DNA of 14,151 nt from an uncultured bacterium (lineage in GTDB: Bacteria > Bacillota > Clostridia > Christensenellales > HGM11417), in the NCBI GenBank assembly GCA_905215695.1, contig CAJMQN010000017.1, positions 1 to 14,151 on the forward strand. The letters run 5' to 3'. A program made the position numbers and the translations under genes. A model generated the notes under the pieces. That model was not told where the DNA came from, did not search any database, and saw only the letters and a program-made list of their open reading frames with translations. This document shows, in pieces, positions 1 to 7,609 of this stretch. The first letter of the stretch is position 1; every line of letters begins with the position of its first letter.

Positions 1-97
1 ACAAAAAATGCCCTTGCAAACCGCCGACGATTCTATAACGACCTGTGTATATTTTTTTGTTAAATATTTTTGAAAATGCGGTCTCTATATTTCCCCC
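1..97. other. AT-rich flank with no recognisable gene
   Basis: This stretch lies beyond the terminator of the last minus-strand gene. It is rich in A and T runs and has no convincing coding frame. I looked for sigma-A promoters on both strands. The nearest matches (a TATAAC on the plus strand with only 14 nt to a TTGCAA, and a TATACA on the minus strand without a good -35) are too weak to call. It is probably the intergenic space before the next gene to the left. Confidence 0.5.
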
Positions 98-140
98 AAA
101 AAACAAAATTTGTCCACGGAGTTAGAAAAGCGTGGACAAA
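98..140 (-). terminator. Intrinsic terminator after rlmD
   Basis: On the minus strand a perfect 10-bp stem (TTTGTCCACG paired with CGTGGACAAA, plus-strand arms 109-118 and 131-140) closes a 12-nt loop. It is followed directly by the U-rich tract UUUUGUUUUUUG (plus-strand 97-108). It begins 28 nt after the rlmD stop codon. This is the layout of a Rho-independent terminator and marks the end of the pfkA-rlmD transcription unit. Confidence 0.88.
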
Positions 141-168
141 CAAATTGTGTCTGATTTTTTGTACACCA

Positions 169-1587
169 CTATATATTGTGGTTTTTCCGCTCTAAACAGA
201 CCAATGTTTCAATGTGCTTTGTATTCGGGAACATATCGTAGGGTTGAACCAGAGAAATGCGATAATCAAGGGCGTCGGAATCGATTTCCTCCGCGGGTTT
301 CGGCGAACCGTCCGAGTGACACGTACCGAGAAGAATTCCGATATCCCGCGCGAGCGTCGCAGGGTTGCAGGAGAGGTAAATCACACAGGGAATTTCGCAT
401 TTTTTGATTGCCTCCAACACATTCCTTTCGCAGCCCTTCCGGGGCGGGTCGAGAATCACTGCGGTTCGCTTTCCCTGCCCCGCAAGCATCTCCACGAGTT
501 CCGGAAGCTTTTCCGCGCAATCGCCGTTGATGTTGTGCATACTATCGAACAGACAGTTAGCGCAGCGCACATATTCGGCGTTTGCAGTCGCCTCCGGTAC
601 GATTTCGATACCATAACAGTCGCACCCAGTCTTGGTCAGAATCGCGGTCAAAACGCCCGCGCCGCTGTAAGCATCCACAACCGCGCGGCAACCGCTCTCC
701 GAAACCAACTGTTGAATTTTCGTATAAATTTTTTCGCGAATCGCGTCGTTGACTTGATAAAAACTCGCCGGATGAATTTGATACTTCATACCGTGGCTGA
801 CCGCCTCCACAGTCTTGAGCCCGTAAAGATGCTCGAACTCCTTTCCCGTCACCACATTCGTATCCGCATCGTTGAAGTTTATGTACAACCCAAGCGGGTC
901 GAATTCCCGGGAAAACGCCTCGCACAACTCCTTTCTGAAGGCAAATTTTTTTCCGTTGACAACCACGGTCACAAGCAATTTACCAGCAACGTCCCGCACG
1001 ATGATATGCCGAATATCCCCGCTTCCATCCGTCTCGTCGTATCCGCGCAGATGGTTTTCCTCCATAAACTTCCGCAACGTCTTGATCATCCGTTCAGACC
1101 AAGCCGGCTGAAGCGCGCAGGCGCTCGTCTCGACAATTCGGTGCGAATTGGGCGCGTAAAAACCGATTACCGTCCGTCCTTTGCTATACCCCACGGGAAT
1201 CTGAAGTTTATTTCGGTACCCGTAAGGATTTTCCGAACGCACGGTAGGCGAAACCTCCGGGTTCAGCCTTGCAATCTTTTGAAAGCATCTCTTGACCGTC
1301 TCGCTCTTAAACCGAAGTTGATAGCTGTACCGCAGGTGCTGAAACTGACAGCCTCCGCACTTGCCGAATACACCGCACTCCGGTCTCACCCGCTCCTCTG
1401 CGGGCGTCAATACGTCCTCAAGCTTTGCAAACGCAAGATTCTTTTTCACGTGCAGTACTTTAGCCCGAACCTTCTCCCCCGGCAGAGCAAAGGGTACAAA
1501 AAGGGTGAGCGGACCCGCTCTGCCGATCCCCTCACCCTGGAAACCCAAATCTTCAATCGTTACAGTAACTTCATCGTTCTTCTTCAT
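169..1587 (-). CDS. rlmD: 23S rRNA (uracil-C5)-methyltransferase, RlmD/RlmCD type
   Basis: SAM-dependent enzyme of the TrmA/RumA family that makes 5-methyluridine in 23S rRNA; Gram-positive members often modify both U747 and U1939 (RlmCD). Seen in the 472-aa product: an N-terminal TRAM-like domain (about 1-60), four cysteines placed for a [4Fe-4S] cluster (C71, C77, C80, C157), SAM motif DAYSGAGVL (about 305-313), LDPPRKGC (about 379-386), the catalytic cysteine C407 in SCNPATLARD, and the C-terminal NTKHIETL with the conserved glutamate. I chose the ATG at 1585-1587 because family members start just before the TRAM domain. The frame stays open 21 codons further upstream, but that part does not look like the family. 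The Shine-Dalgarno is weak. The gene lies 137 nt after pfkA with no clear promoter or terminator between, so it is probably co-transcribed. The family is certain; the exact target uridine cannot be read from the sequence. Confidence 0.93.
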   Translation of the reverse strand: MKKNDEVTVTIEDLGFQGEGIGRAGPLTLFVPFALPGEKVRAKVLHVKKNLAFAKLEDVLTPAEERVRPECGVFGKCGGCQFQHLRYSYQLRFKSETVKRCFQKIARLNPEVSPTVRSENPYGYRNKLQIPVGYSKGRTVIGFYAPNSHRIVETSACALQPAWSERMIKTLRKFMEENHLRGYDETDGSGDIRHIIVRDVAGKLLVTVVVNGKKFAFRKELCEAFSREFDPLGLYINFNDADTNVVTGKEFEHLYGLKTVEAVSHGMKYQIHPASFYQVNDAIREKIYTKIQQLVSESGCRAVVDAYSGAGVLTAILTKTGCDCYGIEIVPEATANAEYVRCANCLFDSMHNINGDCAEKLPELVEMLAGQGKRTAVILDPPRKGCERNVLEAIKKCEIPCVIYLSCNPATLARDIGILLGTCHSDGSPKPAEEIDSDALDYRISLVQPYDMFPNTKHIETLVCLERKNHNI

Positions 1588-1724
1588 GACAAGCCCAAAA
1601 AACTCAAATCCCCAAGGTAAAAATCCGTCTCTGTCGGGCATAGAAAGCAAGTTCCGGGGGTCGTCTCTGGCATGTCGTGAATCGTACTTTTCCTCTCATT
1701 GCGCCCGCTCTTGAGAGCAGGTTG

Positions 1725-2687
1725 CTACATGGCGAGCACTTTCGCCAAATTGTACATATATGCGTCAACTGGTCTCTGCATTCCTTGCACCTCAAGAATG
1801 TCGAAATCGACAATCTTGTTGTCCCGGATACCGATGACGCGCTTTGTCTTTCCCGCCTCGAGCAATTCGATGGCGTGATAACCGAATTTTGAGGCGAGCA
1901 CGCGATCCTGCATCGAGGGCGCGCCGCCGCGCTGAATATGTCCGAGGACGGTGGTACGGATAGAGAGACCGAGTTCCTTTTCAATCGCCTCGCGCACCTC
2001 ATCAAAATTCTTGACCCCTTCCGCCACGACAATGATATTGGATTTCTTTCCTCTCGCGCGGCTGGAGCGAATCTTTTCAACGACCTGTTCGGCATAAATC
2101 GGAATTTCGGGAATCGCGATGACCTCCGCGCCTCCCGCAACACCGGAATAGAGCGCGATATCTCCGCAGTTGCGCCCCATGACCTCCACGACCGAAACGC
2201 GCTCGTGCGAAGTCATCGTGTCCCGAATATTGTTGATGAGGTTGACCACGGTATTGACCGCGGTATCGAAACCGAGCGTATAGTCGGTATAGCCGAGGTC
2301 GTTGTCGATGGTTCCGGGAATGCCGATGGTCTTGATTCCGTAGAGCTCCGTCAGCTCCGTTGCGCCCCGGAAGGAGCCGTCACCGCCGATGACGATAAGA
2401 CCCTCGAGCCCGCGCTTTTTGATGGTCTGATACGCTTTTTCCATGCCTTCGCGGGTCTTGAATTCGGGACAGCGGGCGGTGTAGAGAATGGTACCGCCGC
2501 GCTGCACGATATCCGAAACGGACCCCATATTCATGAGTTCCATCTCGTCGTTGACCAATCCGAAATATCCCCTGCGCACACCGTACACTTCCATACCGGC
2601 GTGAATGCCCGCGCGCACGACAGCTCGGATACAGGCGTTCATGCCCGGCGCGTCTCCGCCGCTCGTGAGCACCGCTATTTTTTTCAT
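1725..2687 (-). CDS. pfkA: ATP-dependent 6-phosphofructokinase
   Basis: Phosphorylates fructose 6-phosphate to fructose 1,6-bisphosphate, the committed step of glycolysis, as a cytoplasmic homotetramer. The 320-aa length is that of bacterial PfkA. Seen: the nucleotide loop TSGGDAPGMN (8-17), GGDGS (101-105) whose Gly104 is the residue typical of ATP-dependent rather than pyrophosphate-dependent enzymes, PGTIDND (124-130) with the catalytic aspartate, MGRNCGDIA (170-178), and the substrate-binding Arg163, Glu223, His250 and Arg253 (GHIQRGG). The ATG is preceded by a perfect GGAGG (2696-2700) with 8-nt spacing and by its own promoter. The neighbours are dnaE upstream and rlmD downstream. The product is also the classical activator of HprK, encoded in the same window, which ties the gene to the catabolite-control genes nearby (inference). 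Confidence 0.97.
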   Translation of the reverse strand: MKKIAVLTSGGDAPGMNACIRAVVRAGIHAGMEVYGVRRGYFGLVNDEMELMNMGSVSDIVQRGGTILYTARCPEFKTREGMEKAYQTIKKRGLEGLIVIGGDGSFRGATELTELYGIKTIGIPGTIDNDLGYTDYTLGFDTAVNTVVNLINNIRDTMTSHERVSVVEVMGRNCGDIALYSGVAGGAEVIAIPEIPIYAEQVVEKIRSSRARGKKSNIIVVAEGVKNFDEVREAIEKELGLSIRTTVLGHIQRGGAPSMQDRVLASKFGYHAIELLEAGKTKRVIGIRDNKIVDFDILEVQGMQRPVDAYMYNLAKVLAM

Positions 2688-2725
2688 TCTCTCGTCCTCC
2701 GGTTCCGTAAAAAAATCTTCGCTTT

Positions 2726-2754
2726 AGTATATCAAATTTTTCGGCTTTCTACAA
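2726..2754 (-). promoter_or_regulatory. Sigma-A type promoter of pfkA
   Basis: On the minus strand: -35 TTGTAG (2749-2754), a 17-nt spacer, then -10 TATACT (2726-2731) preceded by TG plus one base, an extended -10 element. The -10 matches 5 of 6 consensus bases, while the -35 matches only TTG. The predicted start lies around 2719, giving a leader of about 30 nt that contains the GGAGG ribosome site. Confidence 0.72.
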
Positions 2755-2758
2755 CTGT

Positions 2759-2779
2759 TTGAAGGTCTTTTCCCTTCAA
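2759..2779 (-). other. Small hairpin at the dnaE stop codon
   Basis: A perfect 7-bp inverted repeat (TTGAAGG / CCTTCAA) with a 7-nt loop overlaps the dnaE stop codon TGA. On the minus strand it is followed by ACAGUUGUAG rather than a U-tract, so it is not a proper intrinsic terminator. It may stabilise the 3' end or cause weak termination before the pfkA promoter. Confidence 0.35.
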
Positions 2780-5700
2780 GCGCGCTTTAAAGGCTGAAAT
2801 ACGATGTTTTTTTCGTCCCGAACCACGGTCAGAAGTTCATCGACAAGCGCGTCGCACTTCCTCGCGGTCACATTGAGACTGCAAGCCTGACCGCCGACCT
2901 TGGCGATAACGGGAAGTTCTCCCGGATAGTTCTCGAGAATGGACATCACCTCGGCAAGCCGCTCCGAATCAAACTTCAGACACAGCCGCTCCTTGGGCTT
3001 TTGGGGCGCCTTTACGACGGGCTTTTCCGCCTCGGCAAGCTCGGTCTCCTCCCACGGCTCCACCGCGTCCACCAAAATCTTGGGCGGGTCCTCGTCCCGA
3101 ATGCTCATGGAACCGCGCACCGTCACAAAGGTATCGTCCAAAATCTTGCCCTTGTTCTGCTCGTAAGCCTTATTGAAAAATAGCAACTCAATGGAACCGT
3201 GTAAATCTTCGAGCTTTGCCGCACACATCTCCTTGCCGCTCTTTGTCAGAATCTTCTTGACCTCGGACAAAAGTCCGCCCGCGGTGATACGCTGTCCGTC
3301 CTGCGCGTTGGCATAGGTAATCGTGCCCGTCTCCTCGTTGACGTCCTTGTCCTCGAGCAATCCGGTATGGAAGGAATATCCCTTCATGCGGTCGCGGTGT
3401 TCGGCGAGCGGGTGTCCGCTGATGTACATACCGAGCACCTCTTTCTCCGCAAACAGCCGCTTTTTTGCCGGAATCTCGGGTAGGTCGGGATAGGTATCCT
3501 CTACGTCCTCCTCGACAAGCCCGTCGAAGAGAGAGAACTGCCCGAGGTCGCGGGTCTTTTGGTCCTTGGTAATCTTGTTCATGATCTGCTCATACACCGC
3601 AAGAAGCTGCGAGCGATAGACCTTGAAGCAATCAAAGGCGCCTGCCTTGATCATGCACTCGACGGCACGCTTATTGATGATGGTCATGTCGATGCGTTTG
3701 AAGAGGTCGGACATGGATTGAAAAGGTCCCCCGCGGAGCCGCTCCGCCTCGATATTTTCGACCACGTTCGCGCCCACGTTCTTGATTGCGCCCAGCGCGA
3801 AACGGATTCCCCCGTTTTCAACGGAGAAGAACGCCTTGCTCTTGTTAACGTCGGGCGGATAGACCTCGATGCCGTTGTCCCGGCTGTAGTTGATATATTT
3901 GGTAATTTCTTCGATATTCGTAATGCGGTTGTTGAGTACTGCGGTGATGAATTCGACGAGATGATACCGCTTTAAGTAGGCGGTCTGATACGCGACGACG
4001 GCATAGGCGGCGGCGTGCGACTTATTGAAAGCGTACTGCGCGAATCCCTGCATCTCGTCGAAGATATCTTTCGCGACTTCCTCGTCGATTCCCCTGCGGA
4101 GCGCGCCGTCAAAGCGCACCGAGCCGTCCTCGTTGAGTTCTCCGTGCAAAAAGATTTCCCTCTGCCGGAGCATCTCTTTGGCGTCCTTCTTGCTCATGGC
4201 GCGCCGGATGACGTCCGCCTGTCCGAAGGAGAATCCCGCCATGTCGCGGACAATCTGCATGACCTGTTCCTGATAGACCATGCACCCGTATGTGACGTTT
4301 AAGATCGGCTCGAGGAGCGGATGCTTATAGGTCACCTTTTCGGGGTGATTCTTGCCCTCTATGTAACGGGGAATGGAGTTCATCGGACCCGGGCGGAAGA
4401 GAGAAATTCCGGCGATGATGTCCTCAAGAGACTGCGGCTTGAGTTCCTTCATAAACCGTTTCATGCCCGCGCTTTCAAGCTGGAACACGGCGTCGGTCAT
4501 TCCCGTGCCGATGAGTTCGTAAACCCCCGCGTCGGTCATAGACATCTTGTCGAAATCGATGCGGAAACCCTTGTCCTCTTCCACATAGTCGAGCGCCTTT
4601 TTGATGTCGGTGAGCGTGCGGAGACCCAAAAAGTCCATCTTCAGAAGCCCGAGCTTTTCCACCTCGTTCTTGTCGTACTGCGTGGTCACGTCCTCGCCGT
4701 ACCCCTGCAAGGGCACGAAATCGGAGATGACCTCCTTGCAGATTACGACGCCCGCCGCGTGCTTGCCCGTATTCCGGGGCATATCCTCGAGCTTAATCGC
4801 CATATCGACGATACGTTTGACGTTCTCGTCCTCCTCATACATCTTCTTGAGGTCGGCGATCGCGTGCGTATTGGGCTTTTCGAAGGGACCGAGGTCAAAC
4901 TGTTCCCGAATGCTCCCGCCCATCATGTTTTTGGTGATACGGGTGACCTCGGAAACCGGCATACGGTAGGCGCGCGCAACGTCGCGAATCGCGTTTTTCG
5001 CCGCCATCGTACCGAAGGTGACGATCTGACACACCTTCTCCTTGCCGTACTTGCGCACGACGTACTCGATGACTTCCTGTCTGCGGTCGACGCAGAAGTC
5101 GATATCGAAATCCGGCATACTCTTACGCTCGGGATTCAAAAACCGCTCGAAGATGAGCGAATATTTCAGGGGATCGACGTTCGTGATACCGACGGCGTAA
5201 GCGGCAATACTCCCGACGCCGGAGCCACGCCCCGCGCCCACAGGAATCCCGACGCTCCGGGCATAGTTGATGAAGTCCCAGACAATGAGATAGTATTCGT
5301 TGAATCCCATGCTGTCGATGACGCCGAGCTCATAGTCGAGCCGTTCCATGATTTCGGGAGTCAGGTCAGGGTACCGCCGTTTGATTCCCGCATAGGCGAG
5401 GTCGTGCAGAAAGTCCCGGGGCGTCTGTCCGTTTTCGGGCACATAATTCGGAATGAGATCCTGTTTGAAACGCAGCTTGTAGTTGCACTTGTCCGCAATC
5501 TCGTTGGTCACGTCCAAAGCCTCGGGAATGTACCCGAATTTTTCAGCCATCTCGTCGTAAGTCTTTAAATAAAATTCGTCCGAATCGAATTTCATACGGT
5601 CGGGGTCGTCGATGTACCGTCCGGTCTGAATGCAGAGAAGCACGTCATGCATCTCCGCGTCAGCCCTCTCGATGTAGTGCACGTCGTTGGTGGCGACAAC

Positions 5701-6291
5701 CTTGACGCCGATTTCTCTCGCAATCTGAATGAGCTGCGGATTGGTGTATCGCTGTTCCTCGATCCCGTGGTCCTGAATTTCGATATAGAAGTCACCCGAC
5801 TCGAACATGTCCCGCATGCGAATCGCGGCAGCTTTCGCCCCGTCGTAGTCGTTCTTCAAGAGGAGCTGCGGAAGTTCCCCCGCGAGACAGGCGGAGAGAC
5901 AGACGACGCCCTTGGTGTGCTCGGCGAGCAGTTTCATGTCGATGCGCGGCTTATAGTAAAACCCTTCGGTATAGGCGAGGCTGTCCAGCTTGACGATGTT
6001 CTTATACCCCACCTCGTCCTTTGCGAGCAAAACAAGGTGGTGATAGTCGGACTTGCTCTTTTTGTCGTGCATGTCCCGGCAAACATAGAATTCACACCCG
6101 TAAATGGGTTTGATTCCGTATTTTTCGGCTTGGAAATAGAACTTGACCGCGCCGTACATACAGCCGTGGTCGGTCATCGCGACCGCCTTCATGCCCTTTT
6201 CCTTGCAGGCGGCAAAGAGGCGGTCGATTCTCGCCGCCCCGTCCAACAAACTATATTCGGTATGCAGATGCAGGTGTACAAAGTCTTTCAT
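2776..6291 (-). CDS. dnaE: DNA polymerase III subunit alpha (DnaE)
   Basis: Replicative C-family DNA polymerase, 1171 aa, the normal size for DnaE. Domains in order: an N-terminal PHP domain (about 1-210) beginning FVHLHLHTEYSLLDG, the palm with PDFDIDF (393-399; Asp394 and Asp396) and KMDFLGL (third catalytic Asp553), the fingers and helix-hairpin-helix region (about 780-890), a likely sliding-clamp-binding peptide QFSLF (918-922), an OB fold (about 1000-1080) and a small C-terminal domain. The PHP part keeps the metal-ligand motifs HLH (8 and 10), TDHG (40-43), Glu67, His84/85, His175 and NDVH (202-205), the pattern of DnaE enzymes with built-in Mn-dependent proofreading. Start: ATG with AAAAAGGA about 6 nt upstream. 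It lies 55 nt after the crh-like gene and probably shares its promoter. In Bacillota a separate PolC usually shares replication; it is not in this window. Confidence 0.97.
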   Translation of the reverse strand: MKDFVHLHLHTEYSLLDGAARIDRLFAACKEKGMKAVAMTDHGCMYGAVKFYFQAEKYGIKPIYGCEFYVCRDMHDKKSKSDYHHLVLLAKDEVGYKNIVKLDSLAYTEGFYYKPRIDMKLLAEHTKGVVCLSACLAGELPQLLLKNDYDGAKAAAIRMRDMFESGDFYIEIQDHGIEEQRYTNPQLIQIAREIGVKVVATNDVHYIERADAEMHDVLLCIQTGRYIDDPDRMKFDSDEFYLKTYDEMAEKFGYIPEALDVTNEIADKCNYKLRFKQDLIPNYVPENGQTPRDFLHDLAYAGIKRRYPDLTPEIMERLDYELGVIDSMGFNEYYLIVWDFINYARSVGIPVGAGRGSGVGSIAAYAVGITNVDPLKYSLIFERFLNPERKSMPDFDIDFCVDRRQEVIEYVVRKYGKEKVCQIVTFGTMAAKNAIRDVARAYRMPVSEVTRITKNMMGGSIREQFDLGPFEKPNTHAIADLKKMYEEDENVKRIVDMAIKLEDMPRNTGKHAAGVVICKEVISDFVPLQGYGEDVTTQYDKNEVEKLGLLKMDFLGLRTLTDIKKALDYVEEDKGFRIDFDKMSMTDAGVYELIGTGMTDAVFQLESAGMKRFMKELKPQSLEDIIAGISLFRPGPMNSIPRYIEGKNHPEKVTYKHPLLEPILNVTYGCMVYQEQVMQIVRDMAGFSFGQADVIRRAMSKKDAKEMLRQREIFLHGELNEDGSVRFDGALRRGIDEEVAKDIFDEMQGFAQYAFNKSHAAAYAVVAYQTAYLKRYHLVEFITAVLNNRITNIEEITKYINYSRDNGIEVYPPDVNKSKAFFSVENGGIRFALGAIKNVGANVVENIEAERLRGGPFQSMSDLFKRIDMTIINKRAVECMIKAGAFDCFKVYRSQLLAVYEQIMNKITKDQKTRDLGQFSLFDGLVEEDVEDTYPDLPEIPAKKRLFAEKEVLGMYISGHPLAEHRDRMKGYSFHTGLLEDKDVNEETGTITYANAQDGQRITAGGLLSEVKKILTKSGKEMCAAKLEDLHGSIELLFFNKAYEQNKGKILDDTFVTVRGSMSIRDEDPPKILVDAVEPWEETELAEAEKPVVKAPQKPKERLCLKFDSERLAEVMSILENYPGELPVIAKVGGQACSLNVTARKCDALVDELLTVVRDEKNIVFQPLKRA

Positions 6292-6346
6292 GAAACGTCC
6301 TTTTTCCGTAGTAAATCTTTTGAAAGCAAATTCCGACGCACTCTCT

Positions 6347-6589
6347 TCACTTGAAATACGCGCTTACCTCGGCGACGGCGGCGTCCTCGTCAGCCCCCTT
6401 CGCCTGCACGACGAGTTCGTCTCCTTTCTTGAGTCCGAGAGAAATGGTGCCCATCAGACTCTTGGCGTTGATTGCCTTCGAAGGCTGACAAAAAAAGATT
6501 TCGCTCGTGAACCGATTGCTGCATTCCACGACGTTCGCCGCGTCTCTCGCGGTAAACGTCCGTATGACCGTGACCCGTTCCGTCTTCAT
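6347..6589 (-). CDS. crh: Crh-like HPr-family regulatory protein without the PTS histidine
   Basis: 80-aa HPr fold, slightly shorter than the usual 85-88. HPr carries phosphate on His15 in the motif G-x-HARPA during PTS sugar uptake. Here the equivalent stretch is TFTARDAAN (11-19): threonine 13 replaces the histidine and aspartate 16 the proline, so phosphotransfer from enzyme I should be impossible. The regulatory site is intact: NAKSLMGTISLG (41-52) with Ser44 matching Ser46 of HPr, the target of HprK. This is the signature of Bacillus Crh (His15 to Gln there), and crh also lies directly after whiA (yvcL) in B. subtilis. The likely role is to act, once Ser-phosphorylated, as a CcpA corepressor in carbon catabolite control. 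Own promoter 30 nt upstream and a strong GAGGGGG ribosome site (6596-6602), 6 nt before ATG. Fold and missing histidine are certain; Crh function is inferred. Confidence 0.85.
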   Translation of the reverse strand: MKTERVTVIRTFTARDAANVVECSNRFTSEIFFCQPSKAINAKSLMGTISLGLKKGDELVVQAKGADEDAAVAEVSAYFK

Positions 6590-6618
6590 GATTTTCCCCC
6601 TCTCATTCTTTCCCTTCT

Positions 6619-6647
6619 ATTTTAACAGAACGGCGGCAATACTTCAA
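6619..6647 (-). promoter_or_regulatory. Internal promoter for crh-dnaE
   Basis: In the 81-nt gap after whiA the minus strand carries -35 TTGAAG (6642-6647), exactly 17 nt, then -10 TAAAAT (6619-6624) with TG plus one base ahead of it, an extended -10. Matches to consensus are 4/6 and 5/6. Transcription should start near 6612, leaving a leader of about 23 nt with the GAGGGGG ribosome site. There is no terminator before it, so crh and dnaE can also be read from the upstream operon. Confidence 0.72.
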
Positions 6648-6670
6648 GTACATAGGGCGAAAAATTTTTT

Positions 6671-7609
6671 TTAATCCTCTCCATCGAGCGCGCGCCGGAC
6701 AATTTCTTTGAGCTTGCGCAGGCGGTGGTTCGCGCCGCTCTTGGTGATTCCGAGAAGTTCGGCAAGTTCGGCAATGGAAGCGTCCGGGTGGTCGAGACGG
6801 AGCTCGCAGGTTCGGCGAAGCTCCTCGTCGAGGTTGGAAAGCCCCACGCGCTCCTCGATGACGCTGATATATCCTACCTGCCGGATACTCGCGTCCACGG
6901 ACTTATCGACGTTCGCAATATAGCAGTTGTTGCGGCGGTTGAGGGAATTGTTTTTCTGCCGCTCCAAGAGCAGTTCCTGCAAGGCGAGCACGGAGTGCGA
7001 AGCGCCGAGGTAAGCGAGAAAATCACTGATTTCCTCCGCGTCCTTTAAGTACAGCGCGACGTTTTCTCCGCGTTCGGCATATTTGAATCGGAATCCCTCT
7101 CCGTTCAGGAGCCCGGCGAACTGCGCGCAGAAGGGACCGCCCGAGAGCGAAAATTCGAGATGATACCCCGAAGAACGGTTGATTTTGATGGTGCCGCCGC
7201 CGAGGTACGCGCCCTTTATGTACGCCTTGCGACAGCACGGCTTTTCGGTCAGTTCGGAAGAAATTCCCCTTTCGACGTGAATCTGCCCCTCCTCGTCGCG
7301 GACAAGCAGAAGAAGATCCTGAAGAAGCCGCTCCGAAAACCCTTGCGAAAACCGCAGATTCCGGCAGCCGTTTGTCTCCCCCGCGAGGAAGTCCGCCTCC
7401 GAAAAATCGGGATAGGCGAGGTGCAGATTCTTGAGCACATACGCGAGCAGCGGCTCGGACTTTGAGACGAGTTCGGCGGCGAGCCCGGTGCGGGACAGCG
7501 AAAGACTGCCCGCGGTATGAAAGAGCGCGGACAAAAGCGCGGTCTGACAGCAATTTTGCGAAGGGCGGGTCTTTAAAAGTTCCGCCTTGAGGTCACCCGC
7601 GAAACTCAT
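6671..7609 (-). CDS. whiA: WhiA, DNA-binding cell-division/sporulation regulator
   Basis: WhiA proteins combine a degenerate LAGLIDADG homing-endonuclease fold with a C-terminal helix-turn-helix. In Streptomyces WhiA activates sporulation septation genes; in Bacillus it affects cell division and chromosome segregation. The 312-aa length is normal. Seen: N-terminal MSFAGDLKAELL typical of the family, the LAGLIDADG-like KAYIKGAYLGGGTI (128-141), the conserved NCYIANVDKSV (228-238), and a helix-turn-helix with LLGITKSGANHRLRKL (285-300). The ATG overlaps the stop of the PHP gene by 4 nt (ATGA) and has no Shine-Dalgarno of its own, so translation is probably coupled. In most relatives rapZ and yvcK lie just before whiA; here they are absent. 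Confidence 0.95.
   Translation of the reverse strand: MSFAGDLKAELLKTRPSQNCCQTALLSALFHTAGSLSLSRTGLAAELVSKSEPLLAYVLKNLHLAYPDFSEADFLAGETNGCRNLRFSQGFSERLLQDLLLLVRDEEGQIHVERGISSELTEKPCCRKAYIKGAYLGGGTIKINRSSGYHLEFSLSGGPFCAQFAGLLNGEGFRFKYAERGENVALYLKDAEEISDFLAYLGASHSVLALQELLLERQKNNSLNRRNNCYIANVDKSVDASIRQVGYISVIEERVGLSNLDEELRRTCELRLDHPDASIAELAELLGITKSGANHRLRKLKEIVRRALDGED

Noticed and set aside
1..60. Possible plus-strand promoter (TTGCAA ... TATAAC)
   Set aside because: The spacer is only 14 nt and no gene follows on that strand.
214..1620. Long plus-strand open frame opposite rlmD
   Set aside because: It is antisense to a clear methyltransferase gene, shows no family motifs and is arginine/histidine-rich in the way of a reverse-strand shadow.
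1604..2143. 179-codon minus-strand frame overlapping the end of pfkA
   Set aside because: Arginine/serine-rich out-of-frame reading of pfkA with no recognisable domain.
4321..5568. 415-codon plus-strand open frame inside dnaE
   Set aside because: Fully antisense to conserved dnaE sequence; its low-complexity valine/leucine/histidine composition is what antisense reading of such codons produces.
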